Shown here: one piece after another, positions 55,877-63,410 of the stretch | Layout of the letters: each line of letters opens with the position of its first letter | How positions within the stretch are numbered: position 1 is the first letter of the stretch | Source of the DNA: Pseudorhizobium flavum | Lineage (GTDB): Bacteria > Pseudomonadota > Alphaproteobacteria > Rhizobiales > Rhizobiaceae | NCBI RefSeq assembly: GCF_902502825.2 | Contig: NZ_LR723670.1 | Location: 124,001-188,000 of the forward strand | Direction of reading: 5' to 3' | Length of the DNA stretch: 64,000 bases | Position numbers and translations under genes: made by a program | Notes under the pieces: generated by a model | Told to the model about the DNA's origin: nothing | The model's input: only the letters and a program-made list of their open reading frames with translations | Database searches by the model: none

Positions 55877-56071
55877 AGATGTACGCCTGTCTGCGACCTG
55901 ATCATCACCATTGATGCGACCACGAGCAAAGCTCGCTACAGCGGGATCGACGGCAAGCGCGAAACACACGCATCCTCTCTAAAGGAGCTGCTTCTCGGTT
56001 TTCCGGCTCGCGCACCGCCGAACACCTATCCCGAACGCTTGCAGTTGGTGTCGGCGCCGAACTGGCTGTAG
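55877..56071 (+). pseudogene. Unidentified coding remnant without start
   Basis: The frame from 55877 to TAG 56069-56071 reads for 64 codons (for example L-I-I-T-I-D-A-T-T-S-K-A-R-Y-S-G-I-D-G-K, then PNTYPERLQLV) with protein-like composition, but no suitable start codon precedes it. I do not recognise it. The gap 55812-56154 around it holds nothing else I can support. Confidence 0.25.
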
Positions 56072-56154
56072 CTGCAACCAAATGGTTTGCGATACCAGTC
56101 GGGGAAGCGGTGAAGGACCTGAGGTTGGTCTGCCGATATCTCGGAGGGGGCCCC

Positions 56155-56295
56155 TCAGGCTGCCTTCCGCCCCAGCCTAGCCAGATGCTCTTCGCAAACC
56201 TTTCTTACCAGTTGATGGAGCAGGGCAGTGCGCTCGCCAAGCGAACTCAGTGCTTCGTCGCTGATCTCGAAGTGCTTTGAATAAAGCGTCTTCAC
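56155..56295 (-). CDS. Candidate 46-residue small protein
   Basis: From GTG 56295 the frame reads K-T-L-Y-S-K-H-F-E-I-S-D-E-A-L, then SLGERTALLHQLVRKVCEE and ends HLARLGRKAA at TGA 56155-56157. The product would be a charged amphipathic helix. It has natural-looking composition but no strong ribosome-binding site, and another frame of similar length overlaps its start. I do not recognise a family. It may be a real small gene or the tail of a decayed one. Confidence 0.3.
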   Translation of the reverse strand: MKTLYSKHFEISDEALSSLGERTALLHQLVRKVCEEHLARLGRKAA

Positions 56296-56383
56296 ACAAG
56301 CTTTCGTTCAGCCTGTTAAACCATTCCCGTTCGCGGAGCTGGTCACCAGCGCAAATTTTCGCACGCATCTCCTTTGGCGGCGA

Positions 56384-56412
56384 TTGACAATGATCAATTG
56401 ACCGCTCATGAT
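56384..56412 (+). promoter_or_regulatory. Possible promoter of the IclR gene
   Basis: TTGACA (56384-56389) and CATGAT (56407-56412) are separated by 17 bases in an AT-rich stretch. TTGAC recurs at 56398, and TGATCA is an internal palindrome, both possible operator parts for autoregulation. If used, transcription would begin close to ATG 56420. Confidence 0.35.
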
Positions 56413-56419
56413 ATTTTTT

Positions 56420-57178
56420 ATGGATACATCATATTCAAATAGAATACAAGAAGAAAATTCAGGGGTTCGGCCTCTTTCGACAGCCCTCAAGACGATGGCC
56501 GTGCTGGACGTGTTGGCCGAGAGCCGTCGCGGGATGCGCCTGCCTGAGATTGCCACGGCGATGGAGCTGTCGCGCCCCACGGCCTATCAGCGCCTTTTGA
56601 CGTTGGTTGAGGCAGGTCTGGTCGAGCAGGACCAGGACATGCGCTACCGCCTTTCCATGCATGCATGCCGACTTGCTGCTGCGGCATTGGAACAAGCAGA
56701 TCTAGGGACACGGGTCCAGCCGATCCTCGAGATGCTGGTGGCCCGCGTTCAGGAGACGGCCTCACTCGCCGTCCTTGACCGTGGCGTGCCGTGCATCGTG
56801 TCTCGCGTGGAATCGCAAAGCGTTTTGCGGGCCGAGCAGAAGATCGGCACCACCATGTCGCTCGAAGGGTCTGCTTCCGGACGCGTCCTTACAGCCTTCG
56901 CAGATCCGGCAACGCTCGAACGGCTGAAGCAGAACGGCGAGCCACTGGCCGCTGAGGCGCTTTTAGAAGAGGCTCGTGAGCAAGGTTACGCGGTATCAAG
57001 CGGTTACACCCACAGCGGCGTTGTCGCGATCGCCGCACCGATCTTCGATATTCACAACAAGTGCCTTTCCACCGTCTCACTGGTGATGCCGGAGACGCGC
57101 TTCGATCTCGAAACCTTTCGCGAACCGCTTCTCGAAGCCGCTCGCGCCATAACCAAGATGCAGCAGGGAGCACGTTGA
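56420..57178 (+). CDS. IclR family transcriptional regulator
   Basis: About 252 residues (256 from ATG 56408). The N-terminal winged helix (RPLSTALKTMAVLDVLAES, LPEIATAMELSRPTAYQRLLTL, residues about 15-70) is followed by the IclR effector-binding domain (residues about 80-250; VESQSVLRAEQKIGTTMSL, then ASGRVLTAF and VSSGYTHSGVVAIAAPIFD). Such regulators usually control an adjacent catabolic operon. Here the only adjacent gene is an uncharacterised one 4 bases downstream that seems truncated by an IS element, so the target may be lost. Confidence 0.88.
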   Translation: MDTSYSNRIQEENSGVRPLSTALKTMAVLDVLAESRRGMRLPEIATAMELSRPTAYQRLLTLVEAGLVEQDQDMRYRLSMHACRLAAAALEQADLGTRVQPILEMLVARVQETASLAVLDRGVPCIVSRVESQSVLRAEQKIGTTMSLEGSASGRVLTAFADPATLERLKQNGEPLAAEALLEEAREQGYAVSSGYTHSGVVAIAAPIFDIHNKCLSTVSLVMPETRFDLETFREPLLEAARAITKMQQGAR

Positions 57179-57182
57179 CGGC

Positions 57183-58067
57183 ATGACCGCAACATCCGAA
57201 CAGGCGGCAAAGCCGCTGCCGAGACCAGGGCACGAGGTGATGAAAACGTCGCGGCTCGCCGCCATTCAGCCTAGCCGGCTGAGTGGGACGCGCGCTTTCA
57301 TGAACAAAATGATCCGCGAAAGATGGAGCATCAGCATTGTGCGGTTCGACGTGGACAGCAACGCCGATGGTACCGTTGTGTATTCGATCAAGGCACCAGA
57401 GCAGGAATTCTCCTTCATAGGCTTTTCGCGTCCGCCAAGCCGCACTGCGCGAACAGGTCGCATCATTGGTCAAGCATGGGACATGATGGGGGCGTTGATC
57501 GAGGGCCCCGCGACGGAAGAAGAAATCGAGAGCGCGCGCCGGGAGATCCCAAAGCTCTATACAGGCAGGGCAACGTCCAACGCTCTGATATGGTGCCGGT
57601 CGAACCGGTCCATGCGTGTATTCGACCAGACCATGGCCGCGCTTGCGGACGGCCGCCAGCCTCAGGTCGATGACATCGCGCAGGTCTGTTATCTGATGCG
57701 CAATACCGGGCTGGACGGAAACGGCACCTTCGGGACGCGCTCGTTTCCGTCTCTTGGAGCAAAACATGCGCTGGGAGGTGTTCTCGAAGCCCAGTTGCTC
57801 ACAGCCTACCTGATGCGCGAGTATTCCTGCGACTTGGTTGAGCATCTCGCAGCCAAAGTTTCCTCACGAGCAATCAAGCTCGCACCGGAACTCCGCCGCT
57901 ACATCGGGGTGGGCAACGGCTCGGCTCTAGGGCTCATCTTCTTCGTTCACAAGCACCCGCGGTTGATCGACTGGCTGCTTTCGGCACGAGAACAGGCCAT
58001 TGCGCTTGCACGGGGGCTGACCTTAGAGCGATCCGACCGACGGATCGAACTGTCCGTCGTCGAATGA
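57183..58067 (+). CDS. Uncharacterised protein, apparently 3'-truncated by an IS element
   Basis: The 294-residue frame starts 4 bases after the IclR gene. It contains no motif that I can assign to an enzyme class; visible blocks are RERWSISIVRFDVDSNADG, GQAWDMMGALIEGPATEEE, CRSNRSMRVFDQTMAAL and the glycine-rich RRYIGVGNGSALGLIFFVH. I have a vague memory of longer rhizobial homologues (over 500 residues), but cannot confirm it. Its TGA (58065-58067) coincides with the first three bases of the IS3 element, so the stop is supplied by the insertion and the C-terminus is probably missing. Confidence 0.6.
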   Translation: MTATSEQAAKPLPRPGHEVMKTSRLAAIQPSRLSGTRAFMNKMIRERWSISIVRFDVDSNADGTVVYSIKAPEQEFSFIGFSRPPSRTARTGRIIGQAWDMMGALIEGPATEEEIESARREIPKLYTGRATSNALIWCRSNRSMRVFDQTMAALADGRQPQVDDIAQVCYLMRNTGLDGNGTFGTRSFPSLGAKHALGGVLEAQLLTAYLMREYSCDLVEHLAAKVSSRAIKLAPELRRYIGVGNGSALGLIFFVHKHPRLIDWLLSAREQAIALARGLTLERSDRRIELSVVE

Positions 58068-58124
58068 TTTGAAACTTTTTGGGCGTGGGAAGATTGGAGT
58101 TTCCGGCTCGGTTTTCGGGTTGAT

Positions 58125-59105
58125 TTAAGCCGCTTTGGCCTGGTGGTTCAAGCGGCGTTGTCTGATGGTGTCGCGTTTGATCCTTTCGCGTTCGAGGAGG
58201 ATTGTTTGGCCGCGCCCGAAGTAGACGTCGGCCGGGGTGAGATTTTCGAGGCTCTCGTGGTATCGGCGATGATTGTAATGCTCCACGAAGGCCGCGATCT
58301 GCGCTTCGAGGTCTTCCTGGAAGAAGTAGTTTTCCAGCAGAATGCGGCTCTTCAACGTCTGGTGCCAGCGCTCGATCTTGCCCTGCGTTTGGGGGTGGCC
58401 GGGAGCCCCGTGAACCTGATCGATCTTGTATTTGTCCAGCCATTCGCCGAGATCTGAGGCGACGTAACACGGGCCGTTATCCGACAGCAGGCGCGGCCGG
58501 TGTTCGACCTTGACCTTGTCGCAGCCTGAGGCGGCCAGCGCCAGGTCGAGCGTGTCGGTGACATCCTCGACCTTCATGCTGGTGCACAGCTTCCAGGCGA
58601 TGATGTAGCGGGAATAATCGTCGAGGATGGTCGACAGATAGAACCATCCCCAGCCGATGACCTTCAAGTAGGTGAAGTCAGTTTGCCACATCTCGTTCGG
58701 GCGCGTGGTCTTGTCCTTGAATTCGTCATTGGCCTTGATGACGATATAGGCTGGCGAGGTGATTAGGTCATGGGCCTTGAGCAGGCGGTAGACCGAAGCC
58801 TCTGAGACGAAATAGCTTTCCATGTCGGTGAACTTCACCGCCAGCTCGCGTGGCGACAGATCGGCATGATCGAGCGCGAGTGTGATGATGCGATCCCTGA
58901 TATCGTCGGGGATACGGTTCCACACCCGTGACGGCGCGGATGTCCGGTCTTCCAGCCCCTCAACACCGTGGGTCTGGAAGCGATCATACCAGCGATAGAA
59001 GGTTGGTCTTGGAATGCCGAGCTTGTCGAGGGTTTGCCTGGCTGGCAGATGAGACCCCTCGACAAGCCGGATGATCTCGAGTTTTTCGGTGGCGGGATAT
59101 CTCAT
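58125..59105 (-). CDS. IS3-family transposase OrfB (integrase core)
   Basis: The 326-residue product has an N-terminal helix-turn-helix region (RQTLDKLGIPRPTFYRWYDRF) and an rve-type integrase core with a DDE triad: MWQTDFTYLK (first Asp, near residue 140), LSDNGPCY (second Asp, near 209) and the Glu in QTQGKIERWHQTLK (near 245). It catalyses transposition as the fused OrfAB protein. ATG 59105 overlaps the OrfA stop (ATGA). The frame looks intact. Confidence 0.92.
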   Translation of the reverse strand: MRYPATEKLEIIRLVEGSHLPARQTLDKLGIPRPTFYRWYDRFQTHGVEGLEDRTSAPSRVWNRIPDDIRDRIITLALDHADLSPRELAVKFTDMESYFVSEASVYRLLKAHDLITSPAYIVIKANDEFKDKTTRPNEMWQTDFTYLKVIGWGWFYLSTILDDYSRYIIAWKLCTSMKVEDVTDTLDLALAASGCDKVKVEHRPRLLSDNGPCYVASDLGEWLDKYKIDQVHGAPGHPQTQGKIERWHQTLKSRILLENYFFQEDLEAQIAAFVEHYNHRRYHESLENLTPADVYFGRGQTILLERERIKRDTIRQRRLNHQAKAA

Positions 59106-59527
59106 TCTTCGTCGCCCCCATCCGCGATCATGCTTTTTTTAAGCAGGCGGTTTTCCAGGGTGAGGTCGGCCAGCGCCTCTTTCAGGTCGCGGCTTTCACG
59201 GCGTAGCGCCTTGACCTCATCGCTGGTGGCCGAGCGGGCAGTGTCACCGGCTAGCCGCTTCTTGCCCGCTTCGAGGAATTCCTTCGACCAGCTATAATAC
59301 AGGCTCTCGGCGATCCCTTCGCGGCGGCAGATCGCGGCAATGCTGTCTTCACCGCGAAGGCCTTCCAGCACGATGCGGATTTTCTCCTCCGACGAATGGT
59401 GCTTGCGCGTGGCGCGACGGATATCCTTGATCGTCTTCTCGGCCGACGATGTCTGCGGCCCGGTTTTCTGTCTCATCTTCGCTTCCTTTGAATGAGCTAC
59501 GATGAGCCGAAAATCCTCTCTTCTCAA
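59102..59527 (-). CDS. IS3-family transposase OrfA (DNA-binding)
   Basis: The 141-residue frame (perhaps 124 from ATG 59476) carries an HTH_Tnp_1 domain (RKHHSSEEKIRIVLEGLRGE, IAAICRREGIAESLYYSW) and a leucine-zipper-like C-terminal helix (LRRESRDLKEALADLTLENRL). It recognises the IS ends. It terminates at 59102, overlapping OrfB, after a run of seven A that can drive frameshifting. Confidence 0.9.
   Translation of the reverse strand: MRREDFRLIVAHSKEAKMRQKTGPQTSSAEKTIKDIRRATRKHHSSEEKIRIVLEGLRGEDSIAAICRREGIAESLYYSWSKEFLEAGKKRLAGDTARSATSDEVKALRRESRDLKEALADLTLENRLLKKSMIADGGDEE
59133..59140 (-). other. Programmed -1 frameshift site (A7G) of the IS element
   Basis: On the minus strand the bases read AAAAAAAG. 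The slippery heptamer A-AAA-AAG lets ribosomes shift to the -1 frame, which is open from there through K-K-H-D-R-G-W-G-R-R-R into OrfB. This yields the OrfAB transposase typical of IS3 elements. Confidence 0.7.
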
Positions 59528-59589
59528 TTAAACCAGTTCTGTCTCATAGGCGTTGATGGCGGACAGCGATAACCAATTCCATCGATCAG

Positions 59590-60522
59590 TTGATCTGGGC
59601 AACGCGTCCGGATGGCTACCATGATTTCTACAATGCTCGCTGGTACGAATATACTGGCGTCCCCTTCGGATCTACCGACGGAGAGGAATGGAACGCCATG
59701 TTCCATCCGGAGGATCGTGAGCTAGCCTGGGCTGTCTGGCAGAAGTGCCTGCGAACGGGAGAACCCTATCACATAGAGTACCGCCTGCGGCACCGCTCGG
59801 CTCAATACCGCTGGGTGATTGGCCGGGCACAGGCCGTGAGGGATATGGATGGGCGAATTGTGCGCTGGTTCGGCACCTGCACTGATGTTCATGATTTGAA
59901 AGTCGCTGAAGAGCAGCGCGAGTTGATCGCGCGGGAGCTATCCCATCGGATCAAGAACATATTCGCTGTCGTCAGCAGCATCCTCACCTTGTCCGCAAGG
60001 GGTTTCCCTGAAGCGAGAGATTATGCGAATGCCGTTCGTGCCCGGCTCGATGCACTTGGAATAGCGCACGAATACGTGCGTCCGCATGGCCCCGAATCCC
60101 GTCCTCCCGAGGAGGCGACGACTGTTCACGGGCTCTTGCGTGCACTCCTGAAGCCCTACGATAATTCCGCCGGCGCCCGCTTCACGATAGCGGGGTGCGA
60201 TGCTCACATTGGTACTCAAGCGGCTACCGGACTTTCGCTAGTGATCCATGAGCTTGCCACCAATGCAGTGAAATATGGAGCGCTGGCTAGCCCGGACGGG
60301 CATGTGAAAATCGGATGTGACACCCTTGCCGAACAATTTCGGCTACGATGGCAGGAGCTTGGTGGACCGGCCGTTATGGGGCCACCAATCCGGACAGGCT
60401 TCGGAAGCACCCTTGCCGAACGAGTCGCTATGGCCAATTTTGGCGCGCGCATCGAGCGAGAGTGGTGCAGAGAGGGATTGATCGTGAACTTCATCTCTTC
60501 CTACGACTCTCTCGAGCTTTAA
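59590..60522 (+). CDS. PAS-HWE histidine kinase, 5'-truncated
   Basis: The product has a PAS domain (residues 1-110: RPDGYHDFYNARWYEYTGVP) and an HWE-family kinase domain (residues about 115-310). The H-box is ELSHRIKNIFAVVSS with the phospho-acceptor His, the N-box HELATNAVKYGAL, and the RLRWQELGGP block follows. The PAS sequence continues upstream of TTG 59590 (I-T-N-S-I-D-Q) but meets TGA at 59554-59556, 8 bases outside the IS, so the original start seems lost. TTG 59590 is the only start-like codon. It precedes the KaiC-like gene. Confidence 0.75.
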   Translation: MIWATRPDGYHDFYNARWYEYTGVPFGSTDGEEWNAMFHPEDRELAWAVWQKCLRTGEPYHIEYRLRHRSAQYRWVIGRAQAVRDMDGRIVRWFGTCTDVHDLKVAEEQRELIARELSHRIKNIFAVVSSILTLSARGFPEARDYANAVRARLDALGIAHEYVRPHGPESRPPEEATTVHGLLRALLKPYDNSAGARFTIAGCDAHIGTQAATGLSLVIHELATNAVKYGALASPDGHVKIGCDTLAEQFRLRWQELGGPAVMGPPIRTGFGSTLAERVAMANFGARIEREWCREGLIVNFISSYDSLEL

Positions 60523-60560
60523 CGACAGGCTAAAGACCGACCCTCTTGGAGTAATGGACA

Positions 60561-62066
60561 ATGCAAGATCTAGGTTTGGACTTCGATGCGGCACCCGTTG
60601 CCACAGGTGTTCCTGGGCTGGACCATGTTCTGCGTGGGGGCTTCGCGCGGTCCCGTTCGCACCTTATTGAGGGACGGCCGGGAAGCGGGAAAACGACGAT
60701 CGGGTTGCAGTTTCTGATCGAAGGGCGAAGGCGCGGAGAGAGGTGTCTCTACATCACCTTGTCGGAAAGCAAGCGAGAACTGCAGTCGGTTGCCGGTCGT
60801 CACGGCTTTGACTTGAACGGGATCGACATCTTCGAATTGATCCCGCCCGAGCTCAGTCTCGATCCCAATCAGCGACAGACCTTGGTCCACTCTTCTGATC
60901 TGGAGCTTGGGGAAACCGTAGAACTCGTTCTGGCCGAGGTCGAGCGACTGAAGCCGGACAGAATTGTCTTCGATTCCCTTTCGGAAATCCGTTTGCTGTC
61001 GCAGGGGACGCTTCGTTACCGACGACAGGTGTTGGCGCTCAAGAGCTTCTTCCTTCTGGGCAATAGTACGGTCCTTTTCCTGGACGATCTCACGGGGGAG
61101 CAGGATGACCTGAACTTGCACAGCGTCGCTCATGGAGTAATCCGGCTCGAGCAACTTATCCCCGTCTACGGGGGAGAGCGTCGTCGACTACGGGTCATCA
61201 AGATGCGGGGTGTACAGATCCGCGGTGGTTATCATGATTTCGTCATCCGGCCAGGCGGCGTCTCGGTCTTCCCTCGGCTCGTTGCGGCAGACCATTCTCT
61301 GGAGGATGCTGGAGCGGACGTGTCGAGTGCGACCGCTCTCGACCAGCTTTTGAACGGCGGTCTTGCCAGGGGCACGACAACACTCGTGATGGGCCCTTCG
61401 GGCACAGGGAAGTCGTCGCTGGCGCTCTCTTACGTCTACGCTGCTCTGGAGCGTGGCGAGGCCGCCTACGTTATGGTCTTTGATGAGACCCTTCGCGTTG
61501 TCAGGGAACGAGCTTCCGGAATGGCCATGCCCCTGGAGAAATTTTTGGGCAGCGGGCTGCTGAAGCTTGATCAGATTGATCCAGCGGAGCTGACGCCGGG
61601 TGAATTGACAAACCGCATCCGGCACGCCGTTGAGGTCGAGGGCGCCAAAATCGTGGTCGTTGACAGCTTGACGGGCTATCTGAATGCCATGCCGGCGGAA
61701 CAGTATCTCTTGCTTCAGATGCATGAGATCACCACCTACCTGAACCAAAAAGGTGTCGTTACGTTACTGCTGCTCGCAAACCATGGGTTGGTGGGACAGA
61801 TGAACACGAATGTGGATCTGACGTACCTGAGTGACACGGTCGTTCTGCTTCGATACTTCGAGGCGCAGGGACGCATACGGCGCGCCGTATCGGTAGTGAA
61901 GAAGCGCACAGGCTCTCACGAAAACACGATCAGGGAATTTACGCTGTCTTCGGAAGGTGTGTCGGTTGGCCATGCACTGGCGGACTTCTCCGGTGTGCTT
62001 ACGGGTGTCCCAAAATATCACGGGGCAAGGGAGGCATTGATGGGCGATGAACCTTCTGAGGCCTGA
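60561..62066 (+). CDS. KaiC-like double-domain RecA-type ATPase
   Basis: The 501-residue protein has two KaiC domains. CI carries Walker A GRPGSGKT (residues 38-45) and CII GPSGTGKS (residues 278-285). Walker B-like strands are RIVFDSLSE and KIVVVDSLTG. The catalytic Glu pair of cyanobacterial KaiC is S-E in CI and D-E in CII. The phosphorylation dyad Ser431-Thr432 corresponds here to Thr421-Tyr422. GGAG precedes the ATG by 9 bases. It overlaps the next kinase gene by 20 bases if that starts at 62047. KaiA and KaiB genes are not present. Confidence 0.92.
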   Translation: MQDLGLDFDAAPVATGVPGLDHVLRGGFARSRSHLIEGRPGSGKTTIGLQFLIEGRRRGERCLYITLSESKRELQSVAGRHGFDLNGIDIFELIPPELSLDPNQRQTLVHSSDLELGETVELVLAEVERLKPDRIVFDSLSEIRLLSQGTLRYRRQVLALKSFFLLGNSTVLFLDDLTGEQDDLNLHSVAHGVIRLEQLIPVYGGERRRLRVIKMRGVQIRGGYHDFVIRPGGVSVFPRLVAADHSLEDAGADVSSATALDQLLNGGLARGTTTLVMGPSGTGKSSLALSYVYAALERGEAAYVMVFDETLRVVRERASGMAMPLEKFLGSGLLKLDQIDPAELTPGELTNRIRHAVEVEGAKIVVVDSLTGYLNAMPAEQYLLLQMHEITTYLNQKGVVTLLLLANHGLVGQMNTNVDLTYLSDTVVLLRYFEAQGRIRRAVSVVKKRTGSHENTIREFTLSSEGVSVGHALADFSGVLTGVPKYHGAREALMGDEPSEA

Positions 62067-63099
62067 AATGAAAGATGCGCTCATTTTAGCGCCCACAGGT
62101 CGTGACGCTTCCGTTGCGGCGAACATCCTGACCAGCTATGGCCTCTCGTCAGAGGTGTGCGAGAGTGTGGAGGACTGCTTCAAGATCTTCGCGTCGGCCT
62201 ATAGTTTGGTCGTGACAGAGGAGGCTTTGCTTCATAGCAATCGTGAGCAATTGGCTGAATGGATTGAGGCCCAGCCGCCGTGGTCGGATTTCCCGATTGT
62301 CCTTCTGACGACCAAGGAAGGTGGGCCACCAGATGCACGTCTGTCATTTCTTGCAGAGTATGCGGTCACCCTGGAGCGACCCTTTCATCCGGAATCTCTG
62401 GTTGCTGCTGTACGAGCAGCGGTCCGGGCACGCCGGAGGCAGCTCGAGGTAAAGGCGCTGCTCGATGAACGGGACGAGTCGAACCAGCGACAGAAGCTCC
62501 TCATCAAGGAACTCCACCATAGAGTGAAGAATACACTCGCAAACGTTCAAGCAGTGCTTGGTGCCACCGCCAGGTCGACATCGTCGGTTGAGGACTTTCA
62601 AAGGTCGTTCTCGGGGCGTCTGCACGCACTTGCCCGGACACACTCCTTCCTCACGGACGATTACTGGCAGACGGCGTCACTGCATAAGATGCTGCAGGCA
62701 GAGCTTGCACCATACGCCACAGACGGAAGGGTTGAACTCTGTGGTCCGGATATTCTCCTGAATGCTGATCACGCGGTGCCGCTCGGGATGGCTTTCCACG
62801 AACTGGCCACCAACGCATCCAAGTATGGGTCGCTCTCTGTCCCGACAGGGCGGCTCCGTGTCGCCTGGACCGCAACCCCCATCGAGGGCGGGGAGGAACT
62901 TCTACTCGGATGGACGGAGCAGGGAGGTCCCCCCGCGAAGGATAGCGGGCGGAAGGGGTTTGGAAGCCTGCTGTTCGAAAGAGTACTCTCAGTTCAGGTG
63001 GCGGCGAAATTCAACATGGACTTTGCGCCGGAGGGTCTGATCGTGACCTTGTCTCTCCCGGTAAAGCGAGGCCGGTTGGTTCCAGCATATCACGCTTGA
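62047..63099 (+). CDS. Receiver-like HWE/HisKA_2 histidine kinase
   Basis: The 350-residue protein (343 from ATG 62068) has an N-terminal receiver-like domain (residues about 8-125: ALILAPTGRDASVAANILTS, FPIVLLTTKEG), a charged helical linker and an HWE-like kinase domain. The H-box is KELHHRVKNTLANVQAVLG and the N-box HELATNASKYGSL. In the receiver-like part the usual phospho-acceptor Asp lies in no clear DxxS/T context (LVVTEEAL), so it may be inactive. The overlap with the kaiC-like gene indicates coupled expression and a joint signalling role. Confidence 0.88.
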   Translation: MNLLRPEMKDALILAPTGRDASVAANILTSYGLSSEVCESVEDCFKIFASAYSLVVTEEALLHSNREQLAEWIEAQPPWSDFPIVLLTTKEGGPPDARLSFLAEYAVTLERPFHPESLVAAVRAAVRARRRQLEVKALLDERDESNQRQKLLIKELHHRVKNTLANVQAVLGATARSTSSVEDFQRSFSGRLHALARTHSFLTDDYWQTASLHKMLQAELAPYATDGRVELCGPDILLNADHAVPLGMAFHELATNASKYGSLSVPTGRLRVAWTATPIEGGEELLLGWTEQGGPPAKDSGRKGFGSLLFERVLSVQVAAKFNMDFAPEGLIVTLSLPVKRGRLVPAYHA

Positions 63100-63410
63100 T
63101 CCGACGTAGGGCGTCTTCATTAAATCCCGCTTCAACCGTAACGGGTCCGCTTTAGGCTGTCTCCGCCCAGTAGCTGAACGTCTGCTTCCGGCCCCAAAAC
63201 AGCCTTTCCGGCATGACCGAGTTCTTAGCCAACTTGGCCTGGTGTGGTGAGTACCGCTCCCCCGAGGGACGGATGGATGTCCTCGTCACACCACATAGGC
63301 AGCTGGGTTACCTGTACGAGATGCTCAACGCCTCTTGAAACGGCGGAATGGGGCTGGATTGCGTGCGGTCAGCCGAATGATGCTGACAGACTACCCTCTC
63401 ATGCCATGTC
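63100..63410. other. Gene-free stretch before the recombinase
   Basis: These 311 bases separate the kinase gene from the end of the recombinase. All frames are short and none shows a recognisable motif. I see no tRNA, clear hairpin terminator or repeat here. Confidence 0.5.

Larger units (their letters stand above)
58065..59546 (-). mobile_element. IS3-family insertion sequence
   Basis: About 1.48 kb with two overlapping transposase frames on the minus strand. The ends TGATTTGAAACTTTTT (from 58065) and TGAGACAGAACTGGTTT (inward from 59546 on the other strand) are imperfect inverted repeats of the TGA-N5-AACT-N2-TT type, and similarity continues inward (GGGAAGATTGGAGTTTC against GAGAAGAGAGGATTTTC). 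The flanks (CGAA left, TAGG right) show no target duplication. The genes on each side are both incomplete. Confidence 0.8.
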
